Of a stretch of DNA of 64,000 nt, positions 32,388 to 44,219 are shown one piece after another. Location: the NCBI GenBank assembly GCA_964586675.1, contig CAZPHQ010000001.1:193125-257124 (forward strand), read 5' to 3'. Numbering within the stretch: position 1 is the first letter of the stretch; every line of letters starts with the position of its first letter. The stretch is from JADLGH01 sp964586675. GTDB lineage: Bacteria; Desulfobacterota_D; UBA1144; Nemesobacterales; UBA2774. Made by a program: the position numbers and the translations under genes. The notes under the pieces are model-generated. The model had not been told where the DNA came from. It did no database searches and saw nothing but the letters and a program-made list of their open reading frames with translations.

Positions 32388-34100
32388 ATGGGAAGCCTGT
32401 CAGCAGACAATATCACGGTAATGTTCCTCGCACTCGGGATACTGCTCGGATGCGCACGGCTTTTGGGAGAGCTCGCGCAGAAGTTCCACCAGCCGGCAGT
32501 GCTCGGAGAGCTCCTGGCGGGGGTCCTGCTCGGCCCTACTGTGCTCGGCACCGTAGCCCCCGATCTCTTCGGCTACCTGTTCCCGGCAACGGGCCCGAAT
32601 GCGATAGCCCTTGGCGGGATAACGCTGCTTTCGGTCGCGCTGTTCCTGCTTGTCGCGGGATTAGAGGTAGATCTTTCTACCATAGGCCGGCAGGGGAAAA
32701 TAGCACCCTGGGTGAGCATATCGGGAATCGTGCTTCCCTTCGCGATAGGATTCGCCGCGGCCTGGATCGCGCCTGAAATGCTCGGCCGTCACGATGGGGC
32801 GAGCCCTCTCATCTTCGCCCTCTTCCTCGCGACAGCGCTCGCCATCTCGGCGCTGCCTGTGATAGCGAAGACCCTCATGGACTTAGACCTTTACCGGACC
32901 GACTTCGGAATGATCATCATAAGCGCGGCCATTTTCGACGACCTCACCGGCTGGATCATATTCGCGATAATTCTCGGCCTCATGGGGACGGCCTCGGACC
33001 ACTCGAACAACATAGTGATGACGATAGTCCTGACCCTCGCCTTCGCCGGATTCATGCTGACGGCGGGGAGATGGCTCATACACAGAACCCTCCCCTTTCT
33101 TCAGGCCTATAGCAAGAGGCCCGGCGGGGTCCTCAGCTTCGCCATCACGCTCGCCCTGCTAGGCGCGGCGCTCGCCGAATGGATAGGGATTCACGCGATC
33201 TTCGGGGCGTTTCTCGTCGGCGTAGCCGTCGGCGCTTCGCCGCACTTAAGAGAGCATACGAGGACGGTGCTGGACAAGTTCGTGTCGTCCATATTCGCGC
33301 CGCTCTTCTTCGCGAGCATCGGGCTCAAAGTAAATTTCGTCCAGCATTTCGATCTCGCGCTGGTCGTGACGATCATACTCATAGCATGCGTCTGCAAGCT
33401 CGCCGGCGGAACGCTCGGCGCAAGGCTCGGCGGCATGCCGAAGCGCGATTCCTGGGCGGTCGGATTCGCCATGAACGCGCGCGGGGCTATGGAGATAGTG
33501 CTCGGCATACTCGCGCTCCAGGCCGGCATAATCGACGACAGGCTCTTCGTCGCGCTAGTTATAATGGCCATATTCACGTCCATGATAAGCGGGCCGATGA
33601 TACGTGTCCTCCTGCAGCTCGGAAAGAAGAAGAGGCTCATCGACGCCCTCTCTTCGAAGACGTTCGTAAGGGATATCAAGTCCTTTTCGCGGGAGGGCGT
33701 GATAATGGAGCTTACGGAATCCGCGGCCGCCGCGGCCGGCCTCGATCAGAAGGCGGTGTATAAGGCCGTATGGGAAAGGGAGGCCGCCCTCCCGACCGGT
33801 ATCGGGAAGGGCATCGCCCTGCCCCACGCGCGCCTCGCCGGGATAACCAAACCAATAGTTGCCATAGGAATTTCCGAGGCGGGCGTCGATTTCGACGCGC
33901 CCGACGGCGAGCCCGCGCACGTCATATTCCTCATACTCACCCACGAAGACGACCCGGGCGCGCAGCTCGAGATATCTTCCGAGATCGCGCACCTCTTCAG
34001 GGAGCACGACCTCACACCTCCCATACTGAGGACAAAAAGTTACACGGAATTCCTCGCGCTCCTGAAAAACACACTCTCCGAGAGTAAAGCCGCCGCGTAA
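32388..34100 (+). CDS. Cation/proton antiporter fused to a PTS EIIA domain
   Basis: A 570-residue inner-membrane protein. Residues ~10-400 form a CPA2-type Na+(K+)/H+ antiporter with about 12 membrane segments: PAVLGELLAGVLLGPTVLG, LFLLVAGLEVDLS, a SAAIFDDLTGW segment with the paired Asp-Asp of the ion site, and FAPLFFASIGLKV. Residues ~425-565 form a cytoplasmic PTS EIIA domain of the fructose/nitrogen type with the phosphorylation motif GKGIALPHAR. This fusion suggests that the transporter is controlled by phosphorylation from a PTS relay, but no HPr or EI gene is in the window. The start has only a weak GGAAAA site. Confidence 0.92.
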   Translation: MGSLSADNITVMFLALGILLGCARLLGELAQKFHQPAVLGELLAGVLLGPTVLGTVAPDLFGYLFPATGPNAIALGGITLLSVALFLLVAGLEVDLSTIGRQGKIAPWVSISGIVLPFAIGFAAAWIAPEMLGRHDGASPLIFALFLATALAISALPVIAKTLMDLDLYRTDFGMIIISAAIFDDLTGWIIFAIILGLMGTASDHSNNIVMTIVLTLAFAGFMLTAGRWLIHRTLPFLQAYSKRPGGVLSFAITLALLGAALAEWIGIHAIFGAFLVGVAVGASPHLREHTRTVLDKFVSSIFAPLFFASIGLKVNFVQHFDLALVVTIILIACVCKLAGGTLGARLGGMPKRDSWAVGFAMNARGAMEIVLGILALQAGIIDDRLFVALVIMAIFTSMISGPMIRVLLQLGKKKRLIDALSSKTFVRDIKSFSREGVIMELTESAAAAAGLDQKAVYKAVWEREAALPTGIGKGIALPHARLAGITKPIVAIGISEAGVDFDAPDGEPAHVIFLILTHEDDPGAQLEISSEIAHLFREHDLTPPILRTKSYTEFLALLKNTLSESKAAA

Positions 34101-34157
34101 AACCAGGCCGGCTCCGCTGAAGTCCCCGCATCTCTGAAGTCGAGCCACATTCCCCCA

Positions 34158-34186
34158 TTGACATTATTCAAAAATTATATTTTGAT
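34158..34186 (+). promoter_or_regulatory. Candidate sigma-70 promoter of the fucose cassette
   Basis: A perfect TTGACA (34158-34163) and TTTGAT (34181-34186, 4 of 6 matches) are separated by 17 nt in a strongly AT-rich stretch. This gives a start site near 34193 and a ~29-nt leader for gmd. The -10 is weak, so confidence is moderate. Confidence 0.5.
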
Positions 34187-34221
34187 TTACACCGAGCTTC
34201 GGCTCTATTTACGGAATCAAA

Positions 34222-35265
34222 ATGAAAAAAGCCTTGATAACAGGAATTACCGGACAGGACGGCTCGTATCTGGCCGAATTCCTGCTGTCTAAAGGCTACG
34301 AAGTCCACGGGCTCATCAGGAGGTCGAGCGGCTTTAACACGGAGCGCATCGACCACATCTATATCGACCCCCACGAGAAAAACGCAAGGCTCTATCTTCA
34401 CTACGGCGACCTCGGCGATTCGAGCCGCCTGACGAGCCTTATATACGACGTAAGGCCCGACGAGGTATACAACCTCGCGGCCCAGAGCCATGTCAGGGTG
34501 AGCTTCGACATGCCCGAGTACAGCTCTAACGTGACGGGCCTCGGCAGCGTGAGGATACTCGAATCGATACGTCGGAGCGGGATAGAGTGCCGCTTCTACC
34601 AGGCGTCGAGCAGCGAGATGTTCGGCGCGTCCCACGCTCCGCAGAACGAAGACACTGTATTTCTCCCCCGAAGCCCCTACGCCGCCGCCAAGCTCATGGC
34701 ACACTTCACGACGGTGAACTACAGGGACGGATACGGCATTTTCGCCTCCTCCGGAATACTCTTCAACCACGAGTCCCCGAGGAGAGGCGAGACGTTCGTC
34801 ACGAGGAAAATAACGAGGGCTGTATCAGCTATTCTCTCCGGCAGGCAGGACCATCTTTACCTCGGCAGCCTCGATCCTGTGAGAGACTGGGGCTACACGC
34901 CCGAGTACGTGGAGATGATGTGGCTAATGCTCCGGCACGAAAAGCCTCTCGACCTCGTAATCGGCACAGGCGAGGCGCATTCCGTTAAAGAGTTCGTCGA
35001 GGAGGCCTTTTCCTACGCCGGGCTCGACTGGGAGGAGCATGTCAGAATAGACCCCGGTTATTACAGGCCGACAGAGGCCGATAACCTCAGGGCCGACGCG
35101 CGAAAGGCGGAAAAGGTGCTCGGGTGGAGCCCGCGGATCAGGTTCGGGGAGCTCGTGAGGATAATGGTCGACGCCGACATGAGGGCGGCGGGGCTCACTC
35201 CAGTCGGCGAAGGAGACGAATTGCTGAAACAAAAATTTCCTGAAAGATGGTGGAAAAGAGATTAA
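34222..35265 (+). CDS. gmd: GDP-mannose 4,6-dehydratase
   Basis: A 347-residue short-chain dehydrogenase-type enzyme that converts GDP-mannose to GDP-4-keto-6-deoxymannose with a tightly bound NADP. The dinucleotide-binding TGITGQDGSYLAEFLL is at the N-terminus, the YAAAK active-site motif lies in SPYAAAKLMAH, and the NHESPRRGETFVTRKI segment is diagnostic of Gmd. Length is normal. It is the first gene of a three-gene cassette with fcl and a GT10 transferase, so its product goes to GDP-L-fucose. Confidence 0.96.
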   Translation: MKKALITGITGQDGSYLAEFLLSKGYEVHGLIRRSSGFNTERIDHIYIDPHEKNARLYLHYGDLGDSSRLTSLIYDVRPDEVYNLAAQSHVRVSFDMPEYSSNVTGLGSVRILESIRRSGIECRFYQASSSEMFGASHAPQNEDTVFLPRSPYAAAKLMAHFTTVNYRDGYGIFASSGILFNHESPRRGETFVTRKITRAVSAILSGRQDHLYLGSLDPVRDWGYTPEYVEMMWLMLRHEKPLDLVIGTGEAHSVKEFVEEAFSYAGLDWEEHVRIDPGYYRPTEADNLRADARKAEKVLGWSPRIRFGELVRIMVDADMRAAGLTPVGEGDELLKQKFPERWWKRD

Positions 35266-35316
35266 CCTCTATAGTGGGGCGTCTGATTTAAACGCCCTAC
35301 CCTCAGGGGCGCGGAC

Positions 35317-36261
35317 ATGGCCATCGATCTTAGCAAAAAACGCATACTCCTCACCGGCGGAAGCGGGTTCCTGGGGACGTACGTATTCGAAGAGCTCTTA
35401 GCGAGGGGCGTGCCCGACCAGGCAATATTCACGCCGGGGAGCAGGGAGCTCGACCTCAGGAAATGGGAGAGCTGCGAAAGGGCCGTGAGCAATGCCGACA
35501 TCGTGATTCACCTCGCCGCGAAGGTCGGCGGGATAGGATTCAATCTCAAGTACCCGGGCGAGCTTTTCTACGATAACGCAATAATGGGCATACAGCTCAT
35601 GGAGGCCGCGAGGCAGGCCGGGGTGGAAAAATTCGTCTGCGTCGGAACCGTATGCTCCTATCCGCGCCTTACGCCTGTGCCTTTTAAAGAGGAAGACCTC
35701 TGGAACGGATACCCGGAGGAAACAAACGCCCCTTACGGGATCGCGAAGAAGGCCCTTCTCGTCCAGGCGCAGTCTTACAGGAAGCAGTACAGCTTTAACG
35801 CTATATACCTCCTGCCTGTGAACCTCTACGGACCGGGCGACCATTTCAGCGCGGAGGACGCGCACGTTATACCGGCGCTCATACTCAAGTTCTCCAATGC
35901 GAAGCGGAAAGAGCTTCCGGAGGTGACGGTGTGGGGAACGGGGAGCGCGTCGAGGGAGTTTCTCTTCGTGAGGGACGCCGCGCGGGGTATAGTCGACGCC
36001 GCCGAGAGCTACGATAAAGGCGAGCCCGTGAATCTCGGCTCTGGAGAAGAGATAAGAATCAAGGACCTTGCCGGGATGATAAAGGATTTGACGGGGTACG
36101 AGGGCAGAATCGCCTGGGATACGTCGCGCCCCGACGGGCAGCACGAAAGAAGGCTCGACGTTTCGCGCGCGAAAGCCGAATTCGGCTTTGAGGCGACGAC
36201 GACCCTCGAGGAGGGGCTGGCTGCCACTGTGAAATGGTACACCGAGACGATGCTCGGTTAG
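35317..36261 (+). CDS. fcl: GDP-L-fucose synthase
   Basis: A 314-residue GDP-4-keto-6-deoxymannose epimerase/reductase, the second enzyme of GDP-L-fucose synthesis, NADPH-dependent. It has the TGGSGFLG nucleotide motif, DIVIHLAAKVGGIGFN, the conserved VCSYPRLTPVPFKEEDLWNGYPEETNAPYGIAKK region with YGIAK as the catalytic Tyr-Lys pair, and VNLYGPGDHF. AGGGG precedes the ATG. It lies 51 nt after gmd in the same orientation and shares its pathway. Confidence 0.96.
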   Translation: MAIDLSKKRILLTGGSGFLGTYVFEELLARGVPDQAIFTPGSRELDLRKWESCERAVSNADIVIHLAAKVGGIGFNLKYPGELFYDNAIMGIQLMEAARQAGVEKFVCVGTVCSYPRLTPVPFKEEDLWNGYPEETNAPYGIAKKALLVQAQSYRKQYSFNAIYLLPVNLYGPGDHFSAEDAHVIPALILKFSNAKRKELPEVTVWGTGSASREFLFVRDAARGIVDAAESYDKGEPVNLGSGEEIRIKDLAGMIKDLTGYEGRIAWDTSRPDGQHERRLDVSRAKAEFGFEATTTLEEGLAATVKWYTETMLG

Positions 36262-36324
36262 GAAGGCGACTCCAAGCCGGGGCAGCCGGACGCGCTCGTG
36301 CCGAAGCAGACGCCAAAACCAGCG

Positions 36325-37251
36325 ATGGAAAATAAAATAATCATCCTCTTCTATAATTCCATGTGGGGCCAGCCCCTCGAATACCCGAAGGAAGAAATAC
36401 CGGAGCCCTTTCTCATCACGAGCGACCGGAGCCTTTATGACAGGGCCTCGGCGGTGGTATTTCATGTTCCGTCGATCGGCTTCGACTTTGTCGTCGGCCG
36501 GGGCCCGATTAAAAAGAAGGGCCAGATCTGGGTCGCATGGTCTATGGAGTCCGCCGCCCACCATCCCATACTGTCGACCGAGCTCGTCATGCGGCGGTTC
36601 GATCTCACGATGACTCACGGCCGGGATTCCGACGTCTGGTGCCCGTATATTCTCCGCACCCACGGGGAAAATCTTCGAAACGAGCCCGTCGAAAAAAGGT
36701 ACGGCTGCCTCATGAATGCATTCATATCGAGCCGCTACGACACCAACGGAAGGACTGAATACCTCCGGGAGATGATGAAGCATATCGACGTGCATTCGTA
36801 CGGGAAGCTTTTCCGGAACGCGGCGCAGCCGGACGGCGCCAGGAGACAGTTCAAGCTCGATACGATGGCGCGGTACAAGTTCACCGCCGCATTCGAGAAC
36901 GCTTCCGAAGAGGATTACGTCACGGAAAAATTCTACGACCCGCTCATAGTCGGCTCCGTTCCCGTTTATCTCGGCGCTCCGAATATAGAGGAATTTTCAC
37001 CGGGAGACAAATGCTTCATAAACGCTTCGGATTTCGACGGGCCGGAATCGCTGTCGCGGTTCCTCGTCGATTTATCTGGCGATGACGCGCGCTATTCGGA
37101 ATACTTCGATTGGAAGAAGAAGCTGTTTCGTCCCGGCTTCGAAAAGATACTTCAGGTTCAGAACGAGCACGCCGTCGTAAGGCTGTGCAGGAAAATCGGC
37201 GAGACGATAAAGATGCGCGACGCCGGCGCGGCGCGCCCGGGCGCTGCCTGA
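36325..37251 (+). CDS. Glycosyltransferase family 10 (alpha-fucosyltransferase)
   Basis: A 308-residue GT10-family enzyme that moves L-fucose from GDP-fucose to an acceptor sugar in the cytoplasm. The C-terminal donor-binding segment is diagnostic: YKFTAAFENASEEDYVTEKFYDPL followed by GSVPVYLGAPNIEEF. The ATG at 36325 is chosen as the start; an in-frame GTG at 36298 would add nine residues, and neither has a clear ribosome-binding site. It follows fcl directly, so the cassette probably makes and uses GDP-fucose for a surface polysaccharide. The acceptor is unknown. Confidence 0.9.
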   Translation: MENKIIILFYNSMWGQPLEYPKEEIPEPFLITSDRSLYDRASAVVFHVPSIGFDFVVGRGPIKKKGQIWVAWSMESAAHHPILSTELVMRRFDLTMTHGRDSDVWCPYILRTHGENLRNEPVEKRYGCLMNAFISSRYDTNGRTEYLREMMKHIDVHSYGKLFRNAAQPDGARRQFKLDTMARYKFTAAFENASEEDYVTEKFYDPLIVGSVPVYLGAPNIEEFSPGDKCFINASDFDGPESLSRFLVDLSGDDARYSEYFDWKKKLFRPGFEKILQVQNEHAVVRLCRKIGETIKMRDAGAARPGAA

Positions 37252-37268
37252 TTATAAGCCCGCGCGTG

Positions 37269-38582
37269 TTATTCGCCGGATTCCGAGCCGCCCTTCTTCT
37301 GGGCTGTCTGGTCGATCTGTATTATGACCTTGTCTATCCTTCGCCCGTCCATATCGACGACTTCGAACCGGACGTTTTCATAAGTGAAACACTCCCCGGC
37401 CTTGGGTATTCGCCCGAGGTTCTGTAGGACGAAGCCCGCCACCGTATTTACCTCGTCCTCCGATTCGATACCTGTCATCCTCTCGATTATATCCATCGGC
37501 AGCATACCGTCGACGAGCCACGAGCCGTCTTCTCTCTGGACTATGCCAGGGTCGAACTCTTCGCCGAGCTCGGGGAACTCCCCGGCGATCGATTCGAGCA
37601 CGTCGGTTATTGTCACGAGACCTTCCGTCGCGCCGTACTCGTTCACTACGACGGCCATGTGCACCTTTTCCTTCTGGAAGGTGTTCAGCAGCCGGAGTAT
37701 GGGGGTACTTTCCGGGACGAAAAGGGCCGGGGACATTAAATCCGTCAGGCTTCCCCTGTTTCCGCGGAGCGCCTCGGGAAGGAGGTCTTTCGTATGGACG
37801 CTGCCCAGCGGATGATCGACGCTCCCGTCGCATACAAGTAGCCGCGAAAAATGGTTCGATTCGATCGTCTCGAGCATTGTCTCCCAGCCGGCATTGACGT
37901 CTATCCAGACTATGAGCGAGCGCGGGGTCATGATAACCCTGACGGGCCTGTCGGCCAGCCTGAGCACGCCCTCTATCATCTCCTGCACCTGCGGAACGAA
38001 GATGCCCGCCTGCGTGCCCTCGGCGATAAGGGATTTTACCTCGTCCTCCGTTACCGTCGATTCCCTGCTGCCCGAGAGCCCGAGCACGCCGAGGACGCTT
38101 TCGGTCGAAATGTGAAGGAGCCAGACAGCCGGCGCGGCGACCACCGAAAGCCACCTCATCGGCCCGGCGACGAGAGACGCCACACGCTCGGGCTGCGAGA
38201 GCGCGACCCGTTTGGGAACGAGCTCCCCCAGGATAAGCGAGAGATAGGTTATGGCTACGACTGTAACGCTGATGCCTATCGCCTTGCCGTGAGGCGCGAT
38301 AAAAGAGAACGTATCGAGCCACGAGCCGAGCCTCTGGCCGAGCGTCGCGCCGCTGAAGGCGCCAGCGATTATTCCGACGAGCGTGATGCCTATCTGCACC
38401 GTTGAAAGAAAGCGGCTCGGATCTTCGACTAGTCGCACTGCCGCTGCGGCGCCGCGGCTGCCTTCGCTCGCTAACTGCTTGAGCAGGCTCTTTCGCGACG
38501 AAACCAGGGCAAGCTCCGACATCGCGAGGACGCCGTTCATGAGAGTGAGAAGAACGACCGCCAGAATCTCTAGATAGACCAT
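37269..38582 (-). CDS. Hemolysin-family CNNM/CBS-domain membrane protein
   Basis: A 437-residue inner-membrane protein with an N-terminal DUF21/CNNM domain of about four membrane segments (~1-190), two CBS domains (~215-335, with the PRSLIVWIDVNAG and DPLGSVHTKDLLPEA segments), and a C-terminal CorC/HlyC domain (~345-430). Related proteins are linked to Mg2+ efflux and metal tolerance; the 'hemolysin' name is historical. The start at 38582 has GAAGGA upstream. It converges with the GT10 gene with 17 nt between them. Confidence 0.9.
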   Translation of the reverse strand: MVYLEILAVVLLTLMNGVLAMSELALVSSRKSLLKQLASEGSRGAAAAVRLVEDPSRFLSTVQIGITLVGIIAGAFSGATLGQRLGSWLDTFSFIAPHGKAIGISVTVVAITYLSLILGELVPKRVALSQPERVASLVAGPMRWLSVVAAPAVWLLHISTESVLGVLGLSGSRESTVTEDEVKSLIAEGTQAGIFVPQVQEMIEGVLRLADRPVRVIMTPRSLIVWIDVNAGWETMLETIESNHFSRLLVCDGSVDHPLGSVHTKDLLPEALRGNRGSLTDLMSPALFVPESTPILRLLNTFQKEKVHMAVVVNEYGATEGLVTITDVLESIAGEFPELGEEFDPGIVQREDGSWLVDGMLPMDIIERMTGIESEDEVNTVAGFVLQNLGRIPKAGECFTYENVRFEVVDMDGRRIDKVIIQIDQTAQKKGGSESGE

Positions 38583-39138
38583 GGGCCGTCCTTCAGAAAA
38601 TATGATGCTGTGATTGAAAGAAGAGGAAGCTTAATTACGCTTCCATCGGTTTTATTTACGGACAACCGCAGGCGCAATCGATTTTCGCCCTGGTCGTCCT
38701 CGTTGGTTTTGTCGGTCATAATTTCAGAAGCGGTTGAATGTCAGTGCAGCCGATAACAACGTACTCGCCATCTGCAATTTATATCGCTTCTCCATCATCC
38801 AGGATTCGAATTAAAAACCCCTGTATTAAATATCGACTTTTCTTCACATCTCCACGCCGATGCCCGCTTCCCGATAAAAAGGCCCGACCTTGGCAGAACA
38901 CCGGCTTATCCGAAAATTTATCGTATCCCCGAACAAGACAGAGAATAAATATATATTACGGATGTTTAGAGCAAGCATATAATACCACATCCGGGCCTCG
39001 TCAGGCAATCGTTTTACGCTAAGCCTCGCACGATGGCACGGCTCCGCCGTGTTGAAGCACTTCTGCGCAATTGAATCTGAATGAAGCTTCCGTGTGTATA
39101 GAGATTGTATCAAGCGGTCTTTGGATTCAATGATATTT
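38583..39138. other. Intergenic region without a supported gene
   Basis: About 556 bases between the CNNM gene and tRNA-Asn, more AT-rich than its surroundings. It holds two hairpins: GGAAGC/GCTTCC at 38625-38644 and CACGGC/GCCGTG at 39037-39051. The second could end the tRNA transcript on the minus strand but has no U-tract. Open frames of up to 94 codons on either strand lack ribosome-binding sites and protein-like composition, so I do not call them. Confidence 0.6.
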
Positions 39139-39214
39139 TGGCTCCGGCGGAGGGATTCGAACCCCCGACCTAGTGATTAACAGTCACCCGCTCTGCCAGC
39201 TGAGCTACGCCGGA
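39139..39214 (-). tRNA. tRNA-Asn (anticodon GUU)
   Basis: A complete cloverleaf on the minus strand. The acceptor stem pairs TCCGGCG (39214-39208) with CGCCGGA (39149-39143). The D arm contains GCTCAGCTGGCAGAGC, the anticodon loop CTGTTAA gives GTT, and the T arm GGGGG-TTCGAATC-CCTCC is canonical. Discriminator G is followed by an encoded CCA (39141-39139). The length is 76 nt including CCA. Confidence 0.97.
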
Positions 39215-39414
39215 ACCGATTTGTAAGGGGTCTAAAACTAAAGCGAATAAACTTATACAGTGGAAGACTATCCGTCAAGAGAGCTGTCCGAAATAGCCGT
39301 CAACATTTACCAAATAATCCGGCCGCGCTTCGCCTGGCGCCGTATTTCGCCGGTTGATTAGACATCATGCGAAACGTATACTAATACCATAATCCGGTTT
39401 ACAGCGTCCGAACC

Positions 39415-40308
39415 ATGCCCGAAGAAGAAGATAAAATCCACGTCGAGCCCCCACGGAATACGCTGCTTCCTGCGCATACTACATCTCTTCAGAGATACCT
39501 TGCGGAGATAAGCAACTATCCTGTCCTCAGCCGCGAGGAAGAGTATGAGCTCGCCATGAAGTACAAGAACGACGGCGACGTCGAGGCCGCGAGAAAACTC
39601 GTCACGTCGAATCTCAAGTTCGTAGTCCGCGTAGCGAACGAATATAAAAATTACGGCTTCAACGCTATGGACATCATTCAGGAAGGAAACGTCGGGCTCA
39701 TGCACGCTGTAAAGGGATTCGACCCGACGAAGGGCTACCGCCTGATATCCTACGCGGTCTGGTGGATACGGGCCTACATTCAGAACTATATTGTAAAGAG
39801 CTGGAGCCTGGTAAAAGTCGGCACCACTCAGGCGCAGAGGAAGCTCTTTTACAAGCTGAGGTCGGCCAAGAACGAGCTCGAAATGGGCGACTATCTCAGC
39901 GCCGAGGACTACCGCGAGCTCGCCGACAAGCTCGAAGTGCCGGACGAAGCCGTCATAGAGATGGACCAGCGCATGAGTAGCAAAGACCTCTCGCTCGACG
40001 CCGAGATCAAAAGCGAGCACGACGTTTCTCACCTCGATTTTCTGGCGGACGACGACGAGAACCAGGAAGATATTCTCACGAAAGCCGAGGAAGAGAAGAA
40101 GGTCAGGAGCGGGATGGACGTCGCTTTAAAGAATCTCAAGGAAAGGGAGCGCTACATCATCGAGAAACGCGTTCTCTCCGACAACCCGCTGACGCTCGAA
40201 GAGCTCGGCTCGAAGTTCAACATTTCGCGCGAGCGCGTAAGACAGATCGAAACCGCCGCTCTCAAGAAAATCAGAAGCGCCCTCGAAGACGAAGGCATCA
40301 GCAAATAA
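39415..40308 (+). CDS. rpoH: RNA polymerase heat-shock sigma factor RpoH-like
   Basis: A 297-residue group-3 sigma factor of the sigma-32 type. Region 2 reads ARKLVTSNLKFVVRVANEYKNYG and AMDIIQEGNVGLMHAVKGFDP, with SYAVWWIRAYIQNYI for core binding and -10 melting. The RpoH box QRKLFYKLR is present at ~142-150 and separates it from RpoD. Region 4 ends with EELGSKFNISRERVRQIETAALKKIR, the -35-binding helix-turn-helix. It lacks region 1.1, as expected for RpoH. It converges with alaS with 11 nt between ends. Its targets cannot be listed from this window. Confidence 0.93.
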   Translation: MPEEEDKIHVEPPRNTLLPAHTTSLQRYLAEISNYPVLSREEEYELAMKYKNDGDVEAARKLVTSNLKFVVRVANEYKNYGFNAMDIIQEGNVGLMHAVKGFDPTKGYRLISYAVWWIRAYIQNYIVKSWSLVKVGTTQAQRKLFYKLRSAKNELEMGDYLSAEDYRELADKLEVPDEAVIEMDQRMSSKDLSLDAEIKSEHDVSHLDFLADDDENQEDILTKAEEEKKVRSGMDVALKNLKERERYIIEKRVLSDNPLTLEELGSKFNISRERVRQIETAALKKIRSALEDEGISK

Positions 40309-40319
40309 AAGAACTTGTT

Positions 40320-42968
<2,649 letters not shown>

Positions 42969-42982
42969 TGTCCGGTTTCATA

Positions 42983-44044
42983 TTATGTAGCGGCCTCCGC
43001 CGCCGCGTTTTTGCCGGCAACTTTCCTGGCCGGGTATTTTGCGGCAAGCTGACCGCACGCACCGAGTATGTCTCTTCCCCGGTTCTTTCTTATTCTCACG
43101 TTTATCCCGAACGAGATCACTATCTCCTGGAAGCGGAGCACCCGCTCCATCGAGGGCGACTTGTAGGGAAGCGGATGCGCCTCGTTGAAGGGTATGAGGT
43201 TGAGCTTGCAGTTTATACCGCCGAGAAGATTGCCTAGGTCGTAAGCGTCCTTGTCGGAATCGTTCACGCCGCTCAGCAGCACATATTCGAACATGAGCGC
43301 CTTTCTGGGCGGCACGGGGAATTTAACGCTCGCCTTCAGGAGCTCCTTTATCGGATAGCGCTTGTTGATGGGCATTATTTCGTTTCGTATCTCGTCCGTC
43401 GGCGCGTTGAGCGATACCGCGAGATTCACGGATATCCTCTCGCCGAGCTCTTTTATTTTTGGAACTATGCCAGAAGTCGATACCGTTATACGCTTCGGCG
43501 AAAGGGCGAGCACGTTCCGGTCCATCAGGTTCTCGAGCGCCCTCACGAGGTTATCCAGATTGTCGAGCGGCTCGCCCATTCCCATGAAGACAATATTCGT
43601 TACGGAGTCGTACGTGAGCCTGTTAACTATCAGATACTGGTCTATTATCTCCGAAGGCTTTAAGTTTCGTATCTTGCCTACTGTCCCGGTAAGGCAGAAG
43701 GTGCAGCCGAGGGCGCACCCCGCCTGAGAGGACACGCAGAGCGTATTCCTCTTCTTGTCGGGTATGAGCACGCTTTCGATCTGGTTCCCGTCCGCGAGCC
43801 TGAAGAGGTATTTCCTAGTGCCGTCCTTCGAGACCTGCTCCCCCGCGAGCTCCAGGGAATCCCCGGCTGTAAAAGCCGTTTTGAGGGTTTCCCGGAGGTC
43901 TTTCGAGAGATCCGTCATCTCGTCGAAGGACGAAACGCCCCTGACGTATACCCATTTCCCGATCTGACGGGCCCGGTAGGGCTGAATTCCCTTTCCCGAT
44001 ACGAATTCCTCGAGCTCGGCCGGGCTTAAGTCCTTGATGTTCAT
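42983..44044 (-). CDS. rlmN: Dual-specificity 23S rRNA/tRNA adenine-C2 methyltransferase RlmN
   Basis: A 353-residue radical-SAM enzyme that methylates C2 of A2503 in 23S rRNA and A37 in several tRNAs. The 4Fe-4S-binding CxxxCxxC motif is CALGCTFC in the segment SSQAGCALGCTFCLTGTVG. A conserved Cys in the C-terminal GACGQLAAKYP region forms the methylated-Cys intermediate. The ATG at 44044 is chosen because homology (MNIKDLSPAEL) begins there; the open frame continues to 44128 without family features. It precedes alaS by 14 nt on the same strand, so the two are probably co-transcribed. Confidence 0.96.
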   Translation of the reverse strand: MNIKDLSPAELEEFVSGKGIQPYRARQIGKWVYVRGVSSFDEMTDLSKDLRETLKTAFTAGDSLELAGEQVSKDGTRKYLFRLADGNQIESVLIPDKKRNTLCVSSQAGCALGCTFCLTGTVGKIRNLKPSEIIDQYLIVNRLTYDSVTNIVFMGMGEPLDNLDNLVRALENLMDRNVLALSPKRITVSTSGIVPKIKELGERISVNLAVSLNAPTDEIRNEIMPINKRYPIKELLKASVKFPVPPRKALMFEYVLLSGVNDSDKDAYDLGNLLGGINCKLNLIPFNEAHPLPYKSPSMERVLRFQEIVISFGINVRIRKNRGRDILGACGQLAAKYPARKVAGKNAAAEAAT

Positions 44045-44219
44045 TTTATCGCCGGATTGATACCTGTAATTTATCAAGGTAAGGATACAGGGGGCGCCGG
44101 GGTTATACAATAGCCCGAAGCACCCCAAATTGCGGTCAATACAGGGTAATTATGCAGGATTTTTACAGTGACTCGACACCCTGCCCGGTAATCCGCATCC
44201 GCTTCCGAGGCCGGAAATA

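Noticed and set aside
35398..36795. Minus-strand open frame of 465 codons across fcl and the GT10 gene
   Set aside because: It covers two well-supported genes on the other strand, has no ribosome-binding site and reads as a low-complexity shadow.
38738..39113. Two short frames (94 and 89 codons) in the gap before tRNA-Asn
   Set aside because: No ribosome-binding sites, mixed composition, and they overlap each other on opposite strands.
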